Assembly: GCA_022826645.1 (NCBI GenBank)
Contig: JAJDUM010000124.1
Location: 1-44,800, forward strand
Origin: Candidatus Poribacteria bacterium
Lineage (GTDB): Bacteria; Poribacteria; WGA-4E; PCPOR2b
Length of the DNA: 44,800 bases
Reading direction: 5' to 3'
Part shown: positions 17,650 to 25,312 of the stretch, one piece after another
Layout: each line of letters opens with the position of its first letter
Position numbering within the stretch: the stretch's first letter is position 1
The notes under the pieces: generated by a model
What the model was told of the DNA's origin: nothing
Database searches by the model: none
Seen by the model: only the letters and a program-made list of their open reading frames with translations
Position numbers and translations under genes: made by a program

Positions 17650-18210
17650 TTACGTGGAGGTTCCCACAGATATGAGCGAAAGATTTTCAAGAAATGAACG
17701 TACGTTTTCGATCTGCGAATCGTCAATATTCCAATCATACTCTTTAGCAACCTCTTGGATCTGTTCGGTTGTGGCCCTGCCTTGCCGGTTGACGATATAA
17801 TAAACTTTTGCAGCGATTGAAAGCATGTTGAAGTCGTTCGCCAATGGTTGGTTATTTAGCGTGTCAAGTGCTTCCTTCCAATCCATATATTCAGCCTCCT
17901 TTTTAACCTCAGCCATTATGATGTCTCCATCAGGAGTTAAATAATAGGTATGGCGCCGGATTTCACCAAAGATATTTCGATCCGTTTCAAAAGTCTCTGT
18001 TACCTCGTTTAGAAAACGAGCACTGACGAGGATATCCAGATTTTCTGCAACCAAACTGCTATAGGGTCCATAGTAGTGTGGACCGAAACCAAGGTCAATG
18101 TCCTTTAATACTGAGAGGAAATAAAGTTTCTTTTGGAGGAGAGTTCGCCCTTGAAGGTTTTCATCTTCCTCACTTTCAATGACAAGCAAAATCAGATCTT
18201 GAATGTGCAT
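17650..18210 (-). CDS. YwgA-like protein
   Basis: ATG at 18210 follows AAAGGAG by 5 bases; the GTG two codons upstream would overlap that site. The 186-residue protein has LQKKLYFLSVLKDIDLGFGPHYYGPYSSLVAENLDIL, a pattern of the YwgA family, followed by a winged-helix-like C-terminal half. In Bacillus subtilis ywgA lies next to ywfO, an HD-domain triphosphohydrolase gene, and here too an HD gene lies 45 bp upstream. The conserved pairing suggests a joint role in nucleotide metabolism or its control. The function of YwgA itself is unknown. Confidence 0.72.
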   Translation of the reverse strand: MHIQDLILLVIESEEDENLQGRTLLQKKLYFLSVLKDIDLGFGPHYYGPYSSLVAENLDILVSARFLNEVTETFETDRNIFGEIRRHTYYLTPDGDIIMAEVKKEAEYMDWKEALDTLNNQPLANDFNMLSIAAKVYYIVNRQGRATTEQIQEVAKEYDWNIDDSQIENVRSFLENLSLISVGTST

Positions 18211-18255
18211 ACGCACTCCTTTCTTTTAGAGGCAATGTCCTTTGATTCTCCCTTG

Positions 18256-19608
18256 TCAGGGAGCTAGCAAAATCTTTTGAACTTTCTTTTGAAGTTGTTC
18301 TTGTTCTGTTTGCCTTTTTACTGTTGATAAAACATTCCAATCATCCCGCGGGGCATAAACTTGCACGATTTCCAAGTCAATTTCATCGGAGGGCAGACGG
18401 GCTAAAATGATTTCATAGTCACTGAGACTTCTTGAATCACTTTGTTTTTCATCAAAAATTATAATCGCTTCTATATTAAAACTATAGCTTTGACTTCCAT
18501 AGTTGGGGTTCCGGATTTGGAGTTTCTTAACAATTACATCATTGGGATCGATTTCAAGATCTTCTGCAATCCGCTCTTCCCATTTCCGTATTTGATCATC
18601 ATCCGCTTGGTAAAGTCGTCTTTTGTCTATCGGATTCTTTATATTGTTTAATGATACTTCCCCGATTATCTTGAATAATCTTCTTTCATAAAGTCGTTTG
18701 AAAATGTTACAGGCTTTTTCTTTATCGCGCTGCTTTAGGATATCAATTAACCGTTCATCATGATACTCCATGTAGTTTTCAATGAACTCTGGTGTTCCGT
18801 CGTATCGGTAAAGTTGCTTTAGCTCTTGATTTTCCTCGTCAATTGCGAGTTCAATACCACGGATAATCATCGCATCGGAAATTGATCTGACTCGATGATG
18901 ATATACCTGCTGTATCATGTGTTGTTTTGCAAGCAAGAGTTGTTCAAGGGCGTGAATACCCTCACTGCTAATTGCCAAATATGATTCATTCCCTCTGTGA
19001 TCTACCCGGCACGATTCAATGATTTTCTCCAGATCATACGTTCCGTATTTGACCCCGGCGAAATATGAATCCCGAAGGAGATAGTCCATCTTGTCAGCGT
19101 CCAGATCGCTGGAAACAATGTCACGCCGAAAATCTTTCGTTGTTTTCCCTTCAATCATTTCGATAACAAATTGCTGTTCTTCATCGCTGAGAATCTCGCA
19201 AATTTCTGAATCGTTTTTAACGATGTCAACCGTAATCTTCTCGTGGATTTTCTCGAGGGCTAGCTCTCCCTCCTCCGGTTTTGGTACGTGCTTATCTAAG
19301 AGATGTTCGGAGACGTGACTGAAGGGGCCGTGACCGATATCGTGAAGCAATGCCGCAAGCCGAACCTGCTCGCGCTCTTCAGGGGGCGTTTTGAGTCGAT
19401 CGCAGATGCGTCCAGCGATGTGCATCACACCGATTGAGTGATCGAAACGGGTGTGCAAGGTTCCGGGATATACCAGAAACGCCATTGCTAATTGACGAAT
19501 CCGACGAAGCCTTTGGAAGGCTTTGGTATTGATTAAATTAACTTCTTTTTCTGAGAGTGCAATGAAGCCGTGAATCGGGTCGCGAATTTCGTATGATTGC
19601 TCTTGCAT
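18256..19608 (-). CDS. HD-domain (SAMHD1/dGTPase-like) phosphohydrolase, YwfO-like
   Basis: The start at 19608 is supported by AGAGGTAAA and a sigma-70-type promoter just upstream; 27 more upstream residues are possible but unrelated to the family. The 450-residue protein has DPIHGFIALSEKEVNLI and FQRLRRIRQL. The HD metal site is H57 (TRFDHSIG) and H89-D90 (ALLHDIGHGPFSH), and DADKMDYLLRDSYFAGV is typical of dNTP triphosphohydrolases. It probably cleaves (d)NTPs to nucleosides and triphosphate. With YwgA and the deoxyribosyltransferase-like gene nearby, a role in nucleotide-pool control or phage defence is plausible but unproven. Confidence 0.87.
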   Translation of the reverse strand: MQEQSYEIRDPIHGFIALSEKEVNLINTKAFQRLRRIRQLAMAFLVYPGTLHTRFDHSIGVMHIAGRICDRLKTPPEEREQVRLAALLHDIGHGPFSHVSEHLLDKHVPKPEEGELALEKIHEKITVDIVKNDSEICEILSDEEQQFVIEMIEGKTTKDFRRDIVSSDLDADKMDYLLRDSYFAGVKYGTYDLEKIIESCRVDHRGNESYLAISSEGIHALEQLLLAKQHMIQQVYHHRVRSISDAMIIRGIELAIDEENQELKQLYRYDGTPEFIENYMEYHDERLIDILKQRDKEKACNIFKRLYERRLFKIIGEVSLNNIKNPIDKRRLYQADDDQIRKWEERIAEDLEIDPNDVIVKKLQIRNPNYGSQSYSFNIEAIIIFDEKQSDSRSLSDYEIILARLPSDEIDLEIVQVYAPRDDWNVLSTVKRQTEQEQLQKKVQKILLAP

Positions 19609-19626
19609 AAAGAATAATTTACCTCT

Positions 19627-19656
19627 ATTATACCATACATACGTTAAGTATTGCAA
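19627..19656 (-). promoter_or_regulatory. Sigma-70-type promoter for the HD/YwgA operon
   Basis: On the minus strand TATAAT (19632-19627) is preceded by TTGCAA (19656-19651) with an 18-base spacer. It ends 18 bases before the chosen HD-gene start codon, so the leader would be very short. The palindrome ATTGCAAT over the -35 box could also bind a regulator. Confidence 0.6.
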
Positions 19657-19840
19657 TACGTTTGTTAAAATTGATGGGCAAACACACAATTCAACAATTC
19701 GGCATTGTTACTTTCCTTTGGGGCGGGTGCCTTCCTCCACAATTGCAATATCTTTAGGTTCAAGGGTAACACACGACTGTTAAGCTGTCAATAGTGCCGT
19801 GAGACAATTTCCTAATCCTATCTTCATGAGAATTGAGATA

Positions 19841-20036
19841 GGGGTGCCTAGTCGAGGCAGGGATGCCTCTCCCACAGATCGTTGTGGGAGGGAAATCCTG
19901 TTCCCGACAGTCGGGGCAGGGATGCCCCTCCTACAGAGGTGAGGTAGGGATGCCTCTCCTACAGGCAATCGGGGCAGGGATGCCTGTCGAGGCAAGGATG
20001 CCTCTCCTACAGGGGGTCGGGGTAGGGACGCATCTC
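19841..20036. repeat. REP-like hairpin array, left of the RAYT gene
   Basis: About six imperfect units of the form GTCGGGGCAGGGATGCCCCT-CCTACAG follow one another, each with a short stem (GRGGCA/TGCCYC) around a 4-base loop. A matching array lies on the other side of the transposase gene (20537-20685). REP sequences flanking a RAYT gene are the standard arrangement for this class. Confidence 0.75.
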
Positions 20037-20508
20037 CTACTCCATCTTGAATTTGCATCGCCAATATGGATAGTTTTTTGCTTGTTTGACTAAGCATCGT
20101 CTCACGGGATTCTCGTAGCAGTAGCGTATAATATCGTTCAAAGATTCGTCCCTCCGGATCCCGTGATCGTGATATCCTTTGTGCCATACTGTACTGTGTT
20201 TGCCAAGTTGTTTGTTGATTTGCCTCGCTGCAAAGGTTTTGAGAGAACCCATGACTTTCGGTAGGATTTGGTCTTGACCCAGTTGAATGACAGCGTGGAG
20301 GTGGTCTGGCATAATCATGATACATATCCATCTGATGCGACCTTGAGTTTCTAGCCTCAAAGGTTTGAAAAATGATTCGTGCAGCTTCAGCGTTTGCGAG
20401 TATCGGTTTTCGATTAAATGTGGAAGTGGTTAGGAAATAGTATGCCTCCGGTATTGATTGTCGTCCCTTCCGTAATCGATGGCTTTCTCGATTTGGAGAA
20501 TGGTTCAT
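20037..20508 (-). pseudogene. REP-associated tyrosine transposase (RAYT, IS200-like), frameshifted
   Basis: The N-terminal part (from 20508) reads GRQSIPEAYYFLTTSTFNRKPIL, the usual RAYT start. The C-terminal part, in another frame ending at 20037, has the HUH-type motif MPDHLHAVIQL and the catalytic-tyrosine region DIIRYCYENPVRRC. The two halves join only if one base is gained or lost at about 20350-20375, near a short T run. RAYTs cut single-stranded REP hairpins and are thought to mobilise them. REP-like arrays flank the gene on both sides. As sequenced the gene is inactive unless frameshifting occurs. Confidence 0.82.
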
Positions 20509-20536
20509 GGTTTTTCCTTTTGGTGGGCTGGGGTTA

Positions 20537-20685
20537 ATCGAGGCAGGGATGCCTGTCGGGGCAAGGATGCCCCTCCTACAGGGGTCGGGGCAGGGATGCC
20601 TGTCGAGGCAAGGATGCCTCTTCTACAGGGGGCGGGGCGGGGATGCCTGTCGGGGCAAGGATGCCCCTCCTACAGGGGGCGGGGG
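20537..20685. repeat. REP-like hairpin array, right of the RAYT gene
   Basis: Three repeated doublets are seen: GGCAGGGATGCCTGTC then GGGGCAAGGATGCCCC (or GAGGCAAGGATGCCTC) then CTCCTACAGGGG. The stem changes on both sides together: GGGGCA pairs with TGCCCC, GAGGCA with TGCCTC. Open frames across it are repeat artefacts. Confidence 0.75.
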
Positions 20686-20710
20686 TTGATGGTGTTTTAT
20701 GACACTCTTC

Positions 20711-21082
20711 CTATTTCCATTTGGTCTGGGTGGAGGTGCTTGTATGCTTGTTGTACTGGTCGATGTAATCCTCCCGCAGTGGGGTGAAGATGTCGAGGAC
20801 GCGGGCGGGGCCCTTCGCAACAACGCCTGAATGCACCACATTTGGCGGAACAATAAATGCTTCCCCGGGTTTTAGGATCTTTTCCTCCGAACCGATTCTG
20901 AACTGCAATTCCCCTGACAATACCAAGCCTGCTTGTTCGTGTGGATGGCTGTGCTCTGGCACTTCACTGCCTTCTGCCATCTCCAAAAAGGAGAGCATTA
21001 GACCTTCCCCTGCAACAATGCCACTGAGTGCGCCTGGAAAGAGTTCCATTTTTGGTAGTTCCTCGGCGGCGATAAACGGCAT
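20711..21082 (-). CDS. Cupin-domain protein
   Basis: The 123-residue single-domain cupin has motif 1 VPEHSHPHEQAGLVLSG (H44, H46, H48, Q50) and motif 2 PGEAFIVPPNVVHSG (H84), enough to bind one metal. AGGAGGAG strongly supports the start. Small stand-alone cupins of this type act as sugar or organic-acid binding or isomerising enzymes, or dioxygenases. No substrate can be inferred. The C-terminal tail (HTSTSTQTKWK) approaches the REP array. Confidence 0.82.
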   Translation of the reverse strand: MPFIAAEELPKMELFPGALSGIVAGEGLMLSFLEMAEGSEVPEHSHPHEQAGLVLSGELQFRIGSEEKILKPGEAFIVPPNVVHSGVVAKGPARVLDIFTPLREDYIDQYNKHTSTSTQTKWK

Positions 21083-21163
21083 CTTTCTCCTCCTTAATAT
21101 ACAAAGTAATTATATCATAGCGGTGGAAATAGTAACAGCGAAAACTTCCTCAACCTAGCTCTG

Positions 21164-21619
21164 CTAGTTCAGCGATGGCGCGGATGCGGTGCCGGAGAGT
21201 GCCACCTCTCTCGGCAGCGGGGATGCGTGGTGATGCACCATTTTCCAGTCCTCGCCCTCGTGCTTGAAAACGTTCGTTGCTTGCGCAAAGGATATTCCCA
21301 TCCTGCCACCGGCAAAGGTATGGATGGATTCCACGCAGGTCACCCAAGCAAATTGGCTATCCGTGTGGATCGCAATCTCGCTGGGCTGGATGTGCATCCG
21401 ATGTGTGTTTTGAAAGATATTTACCCAACTCGCGCGGATCTCGTCCCAGCCGGTGATCGTCTCCCAATTTGGGTGAACGCATTGCACCCAATCCGCTTGC
21501 AGCCATACGGCATCCATCATGTCGATGCTCAGGTTTTGCATTGCTTGGTAAAAGTTGAGGTTTGCACCCTCGACCCCGATGCGATCGGGATTCAAAGTAA
21601 CCTGTTCTTGTGCTGTCAT
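21164..21619 (-). CDS. SnoaL/NTF2-like domain protein
   Basis: The start at 21619 follows ACGGAGACA; a start at 21745 would add 42 residues overlapping the next gene and unlike the family. The 151-residue product shows the cone-shaped NTF2 fold pattern: an N-terminal helix (NFYQAMQNLSIDMMDAVW), TITGWDEIRASWVNIFQ, and beta strands ending WKMVHHHASPL. SnoaL_3-type proteins bind small hydrophobic ligands or act as ketosteroid-isomerase-like enzymes. The function is not specified by its neighbours. Confidence 0.75.
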   Translation of the reverse strand: MTAQEQVTLNPDRIGVEGANLNFYQAMQNLSIDMMDAVWLQADWVQCVHPNWETITGWDEIRASWVNIFQNTHRMHIQPSEIAIHTDSQFAWVTCVESIHTFAGGRMGISFAQATNVFKHEGEDWKMVHHHASPLPREVALSGTASAPSLN

Positions 21620-21636
21620 TTGTGTCTCCGTTTCTT

Positions 21637-22284
21637 CTATCCCTGTCTTCGTTCTATCCAACCGTCTATAACTGCATATCCCCAAAAGATCAGGAGTTGA
21701 ATTAGTCCAGTAATCTTGAACTGCCAACGGGGTCGGAACCGCCATTGCGCGGTGCTATAAACATCTAACCCGTATTCGCTTTTCCTCACGGAATAGGTTT
21801 GATAGTAATCATCTATCAACCACCAAGCCCCTTCCTTTTTCGTTGAAACTGTTGCGCCTTTGTAGACCAAGACTTTATGCTTCCGAAATTCTCGCACCAA
21901 TTCCGCTGAAAGCTCTTTGCCATCTACCAGATGGCTCTCCACATCTTCGGTAATCCGAAACATGAATTTGCTGTCAGAGGTGTATAGGGGATAGCCGCGC
22001 CATTGTCTCGGATCTTTTGCGGAGTCAGAATCATCTGTTTCTGAGTGTGTTTCCGCTTGCTCTGTTGCACCCCTCTCGTCCGGGGATGTTTCCGTTCGAT
22101 CTAGGCGGGTCAGATCGTGCCAACTGTTCACGGGGAGCGAGTTGGCGTAGATGAGCAGCATTGCGGTGGCAATACCTAAGAGTATGATGATACCCTTAAG
22201 CGGTCTCCGGAGATAGAGCTGTGCCAATCCGGGGAGGATCATTGACAGCAATATGGCACGGTATGATCGCCTTGCTTTTACCAT
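21637..22284 (-). CDS. Membrane protein with TM2-like N-terminal hairpin, unknown function
   Basis: The 215-residue protein starts RAILLSMILPGLAQLYLRRPLKGIIILLGIATAMLLIYA, two transmembrane helices joined by the LPGLAQLYLRRP turn typical of TM2/DUF5683-like proteins. A soluble charged region (55-185) follows, then a C-terminal helix (ITGLIQLLIFWGYAVIDGWIE). AAGGAAAG precedes the ATG. It lies 17 bp upstream of the SnoaL-like gene. Confidence 0.65.
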   Translation of the reverse strand: MVKARRSYRAILLSMILPGLAQLYLRRPLKGIIILLGIATAMLLIYANSLPVNSWHDLTRLDRTETSPDERGATEQAETHSETDDSDSAKDPRQWRGYPLYTSDSKFMFRITEDVESHLVDGKELSAELVREFRKHKVLVYKGATVSTKKEGAWWLIDDYYQTYSVRKSEYGLDVYSTAQWRFRPRWQFKITGLIQLLIFWGYAVIDGWIERRQG

Positions 22285-22340
22285 TCTGATTTCTTTCCTT
22301 CTTGTCGGTACACAGCACCCTTACGCCTCTTGACATGCAG

Positions 22341-23657
22341 TCATTTTTTCATTTTTGCCAGATACTCGCGGATGCGTTGTTCATGCCCAATCTCGGTGGG
22401 TTCATAATATTGCTTATCGCGCAAGGCGTCGGGGAGGTGCTCCTGTTCTACGATATGATCTTCAAAGTCGTGGGCGTATTTGTAATCCTCTCCGTACCCA
22501 AGTTCTTTCATTAGCTGCGTTGGGGCATTTCGCAGGTGGAGTGGCACAGGATAGGCTGGTTCTTCGCGCACATCTTTTTGCGCTGCAAGTAAAGCCATAT
22601 AAGCAGCGTTGCTCTTTGGGGCACAAGCGAGATAGGTGGTGGCGTGTGCCAAGTTGATCTGCGCTTCCGGAAGTCCGACAAATTCAACAGCGCGCGCGGC
22701 TGCATCTGCGATCAGCAGCCCCTGTGGGTCAGCGTTTCCAACATCCTCAGATGCGAGGATAACCAGACGCCGTGCGATGAAGCGTGCATCTTCTCCTGCC
22801 TCCAAGAGGCGTGCTAACCAATAGATGGCAGCATTGGGGTCAGATCCGCGTATGCTTTTGATGAAAGCAGAAATCAGGTTGTAGTGTTCATCGCCTGATT
22901 TGTCATGGCGCAGCATCCGCTTCTGCACAGCTCTGCGAATGGTTTCGGCATCCAGGTGGCGTACCCCTTCCTGGTCCGGTTTGCAGGTCTGTACAGCGAG
23001 CTCCAATGCGTTGAGGGCGAGGCGTACATCACCATCAGCTACCAGAAGCAGCGCGTCTGTACCGTCTTCCGAAAGCGAGGTTTGGTATTTTCCGAGACCA
23101 CGTTCTGCGTCGGTGAGGGTGCGTGCCATCAACTGACGGATATGAGCCGATTCCAATGGCTGGAATGGGTACACCTGCATCCGGGAGAGGAGTGGGGCAT
23201 TGACCTCGAAGGAGGGGTTTTCGGTCGTTGCGCCGATCAGCACGAGTGTTCCATCTTCCACGAAGGAGAGCAGAAAATCCTGTTGCGCTTTATTGAAGCG
23301 GTGAATTTCGTCCAAGAACAGGATAGTGCGCTGACTTTGGAACTTGAGGCGTTCTTCAGCTTCCGCCACCTTTTTGCGTAGTTCTGGCACCCCGGTTGTG
23401 CTGGCGTTGACATGCTCAAAATGCGCTTTTGTGCACTGAGCGATAACTTGCGCAAGGGTGGTTTTCCCGCAGCCCGGCGGACCCCAGAAAACGCAGGACA
23501 TCACCGTGTCCTTCGCGATCGCAAGAGAGAGGGGCTGCTCTGGTCCCAACAGGTGTTCCTGTCCCACAAATTCGTCCAGCGTGTCTGGACGCATCCGGTG
23601 CGCCAGCGGACCAGATCGTTTTCGGTTCTGCTGTAGATTCTGATCAAACAGGTCCAT
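22341..23657 (-). CDS. rarA: Replication-associated recombination protein A (AAA+ ATPase)
   Basis: The 438-residue protein of normal length has RPDTLDEFVGQEHLLG, Walker A GPPGCGKTT (59-67), Walker B LFLDEIHRFNKAQQD (D116, E117), sensor 1 IGATTENPSF, and the C-terminal tetramerisation part with YKYAHDFEDHIVEQEHLP. These are diagnostic of RarA/MgsA (Mgs1/WRNIP1 family). It acts at stalled forks, with SSB and RecA, in the cytoplasm. A TCCCGAT-AG-ATCGGGA palindrome (23671-23686) lies just upstream of the start. Confidence 0.95.
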   Translation of the reverse strand: MDLFDQNLQQNRKRSGPLAHRMRPDTLDEFVGQEHLLGPEQPLSLAIAKDTVMSCVFWGPPGCGKTTLAQVIAQCTKAHFEHVNASTTGVPELRKKVAEAEERLKFQSQRTILFLDEIHRFNKAQQDFLLSFVEDGTLVLIGATTENPSFEVNAPLLSRMQVYPFQPLESAHIRQLMARTLTDAERGLGKYQTSLSEDGTDALLLVADGDVRLALNALELAVQTCKPDQEGVRHLDAETIRRAVQKRMLRHDKSGDEHYNLISAFIKSIRGSDPNAAIYWLARLLEAGEDARFIARRLVILASEDVGNADPQGLLIADAAARAVEFVGLPEAQINLAHATTYLACAPKSNAAYMALLAAQKDVREEPAYPVPLHLRNAPTQLMKELGYGEDYKYAHDFEDHIVEQEHLPDALRDKQYYEPTEIGHEQRIREYLAKMKK

Positions 23658-23743
23658 GGCTATTCCTATCTCCCGATAGATCGGGATTCCGCTTTACTCA
23701 ACCTAGTAAACTACATGAGATAAACATAGGAGCGGTTCAGTGT

Positions 23744-24049
23744 TTATGCGTCTGTCAGTTGATGTGCAACGCTGCTTATCTTGTCGTCCATCGTCTGGGC
23801 GCGGTCGGTGCGTGTGCCGAACTTGAGCGTTGTGCTGATCCGTGGGGCGCCCATCTCATGCACAACCTGATGGCACTGTTTGATTGCGTCGAAAACCGTA
23901 TCCCACTCCCCTTCGATATTGGTGCCGTAGGCGTGTAGTTTGGTTTTCAAACCCGCATCCTTGAGGATACGCTCGCACTCGGCGACATATTTGGAGACCG
24001 ACACGCCGACCCCTATCGGAACAACGCATAGATCCGCGATGACATTCAT
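23744..24049 (-). CDS. MTH1187/YqgV-type thiamine-binding protein
   Basis: The 101-residue protein fits the DUF77/Thiamine_BP family (PF01910): VIADLCVVPIGVGVSVSKYV, LKTKLHAYGTNIEGEWD and RISTTLKFGTRTDR. Family members form ferredoxin-like tetramers that bind thiamine or related pyrimidines. AAAGGAG precedes the start. It follows the PLP-enzyme gene by 29 bp, so the two are probably cotranscribed. Its physiological role is uncertain in the family. Confidence 0.85.
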   Translation of the reverse strand: MNVIADLCVVPIGVGVSVSKYVAECERILKDAGLKTKLHAYGTNIEGEWDTVFDAIKQCHQVVHEMGAPRISTTLKFGTRTDRAQTMDDKISSVAHQLTDA

Positions 24050-24078
24050 GCTGAGTATCTCCTTTGGTCTGAAGTTAA

Positions 24079-25101
24079 TTATTCCGACTTTCCTAAGATC
24101 TCATTTCCGTAGGCGAACAGGGCAGGCGTTCCACCGGTATGGACAAACACCACCGTTTGGTCTCTCGTGAATTGTCCTTGTCGGATGTGATCTATCATTC
24201 CCCCAAACGCCTTGCCCGTATAAACCGGATCCAGCACCAGTGCCTCTGTTTGTGCAGCCAAGATGACCGCTTCTTTACTACCGGAGGTTACCGTGCCGTA
24301 GGCGTCGCCTGCATATTCTCCGTAACTCTCGAAATCAGCTCCGGAAAAATCCAGATCCAGATCCAGAATCTGAGATACTTCGTTGGCGACCTTTGCAAGA
24401 TTAGCGTTCGATTCTGCGTTGTCCTGTGGACTGGGGCTAATTCCTACAATCCGCAGTGGGATTCCCAGCGCCCTTGCGCCAACTACGAGTCCAACGTGGG
24501 TATGCACGCCTGAGCAGACATAGAGTGCGTCGGGCTGGATGTTTCGGTCTTGAAGCTGACCCCATAGTTCGAGGAAACCGTCCACGTACGACACGCTTCG
24601 CAGGTAGTAACCATCGCTGCTGGTGTTGTAGACCCGCCTTCCTTCTGATTCTAGGCGTTCAAGTATTGCTTCCCTTTCTTCAGCAGTTTCTATGAGATTA
24701 ACTTCCGCTCCGAAGAGGTGGCTCAACAGCAGATTTCCGTTCACCGGCTCGGCGCGGGCATCCTTCCTTCCTACCATCACCGCTTTCAGTCCCAGTCGTG
24801 CTGCGACCGCCGCCGTTAAACGCGACTGATTGGATTGGGAGGCGGCACCGTGCAGCAGAACATCGTATCCCTCCTCCACGGCGGGAGCAACTGAGTACTC
24901 GAACTCTCGGACCTTATTTCCTCCAAACGCCATCCCGGTCTGATCTTCCCGTTTAACGAGGATGCGTGGACCGTCTAAGGCTTTGGATAGGCGTGGGCAG
25001 TCGAGCAGCGGCGTCGGCAGGTCCGCCAAAGACAACCTCGGCAGCCGGTCGAGCCGCGCTCGTAATTCATCAGCAGTAACAACAGTTTTAATATTTGACA
25101 T
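24079..25101 (-). CDS. D-cysteine desulfhydrase / ACC deaminase-like PLP enzyme
   Basis: The 340-residue fold-type II PLP enzyme has LADLPTPLLDCPRLSKAL and VKREDQTGMAFGGNKVRE (K63 as Schiff-base lysine). Further motifs are HGAASQSNQSRLTAAVAARLGL and the phosphate-binding FVHTGGTPALFAYG. This matches the 1-aminocyclopropane-1-carboxylate deaminase/D-cysteine desulfhydrase family. D-cysteine desulfhydrases release pyruvate, H2S and ammonia; ACC deaminases release 2-oxobutyrate. Residues separating the two activities cannot be settled by eye. AGGAG precedes the start. Confidence 0.85.
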   Translation of the reverse strand: MSNIKTVVTADELRARLDRLPRLSLADLPTPLLDCPRLSKALDGPRILVKREDQTGMAFGGNKVREFEYSVAPAVEEGYDVLLHGAASQSNQSRLTAAVAARLGLKAVMVGRKDARAEPVNGNLLLSHLFGAEVNLIETAEEREAILERLESEGRRVYNTSSDGYYLRSVSYVDGFLELWGQLQDRNIQPDALYVCSGVHTHVGLVVGARALGIPLRIVGISPSPQDNAESNANLAKVANEVSQILDLDLDFSGADFESYGEYAGDAYGTVTSGSKEAVILAAQTEALVLDPVYTGKAFGGMIDHIRQGQFTRDQTVVFVHTGGTPALFAYGNEILGKSE

Positions 25102-25125
25102 AAGGGCTCCTGTTCAAAAAGATAT

Positions 25126-25289
25126 AGAACTTACGCAGTGGGAGAGAATTCCGATTTCCAACAAATTGTTGAGGGGCAAGATACCCCGCCCCGATAAATC
25201 CCCGATGAATCGGGACAGGCGGGATGGAAGCACCTACGGCTGGTTTGGTCGGAGGGAATTTCGATTCCCGACTGAAATGCGTAAGTCCC
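25126..25289. mobile_element. MITE with terminal inverted repeats and 8-bp target duplication
   Basis: The ends are AGAACTTACGCA (25126-25137) and TGCGTAAGTCCC (25278-25289). The element is flanked by perfect direct repeats AAAGATAT at 25118-25125 and 25290-25297, as left by transposition. The core carries CCCGATAAATCCCCGAT then GAATCGGGACAGGCGGG, shared with the repeat near 16999 and, reversed, near 2565. There is no coding capacity, so mobility would need a transposase in trans. Confidence 0.78.
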
Positions 25290-25312
25290 AAAGATATGTA
25301 GAATTTGGACAT

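Noticed and set aside
19841..20036. Regularly spaced repeats suggesting a CRISPR array
   Set aside because: Units are imperfect, internally palindromic, variably spaced and have no unique 30-base spacers or cas genes; they fit REP arrays beside a RAYT gene.
20479..20787. Open frames rich in GRDACRGKDAPPTG
   Set aside because: They are translations of the right REP array and have no start signal or family resemblance.
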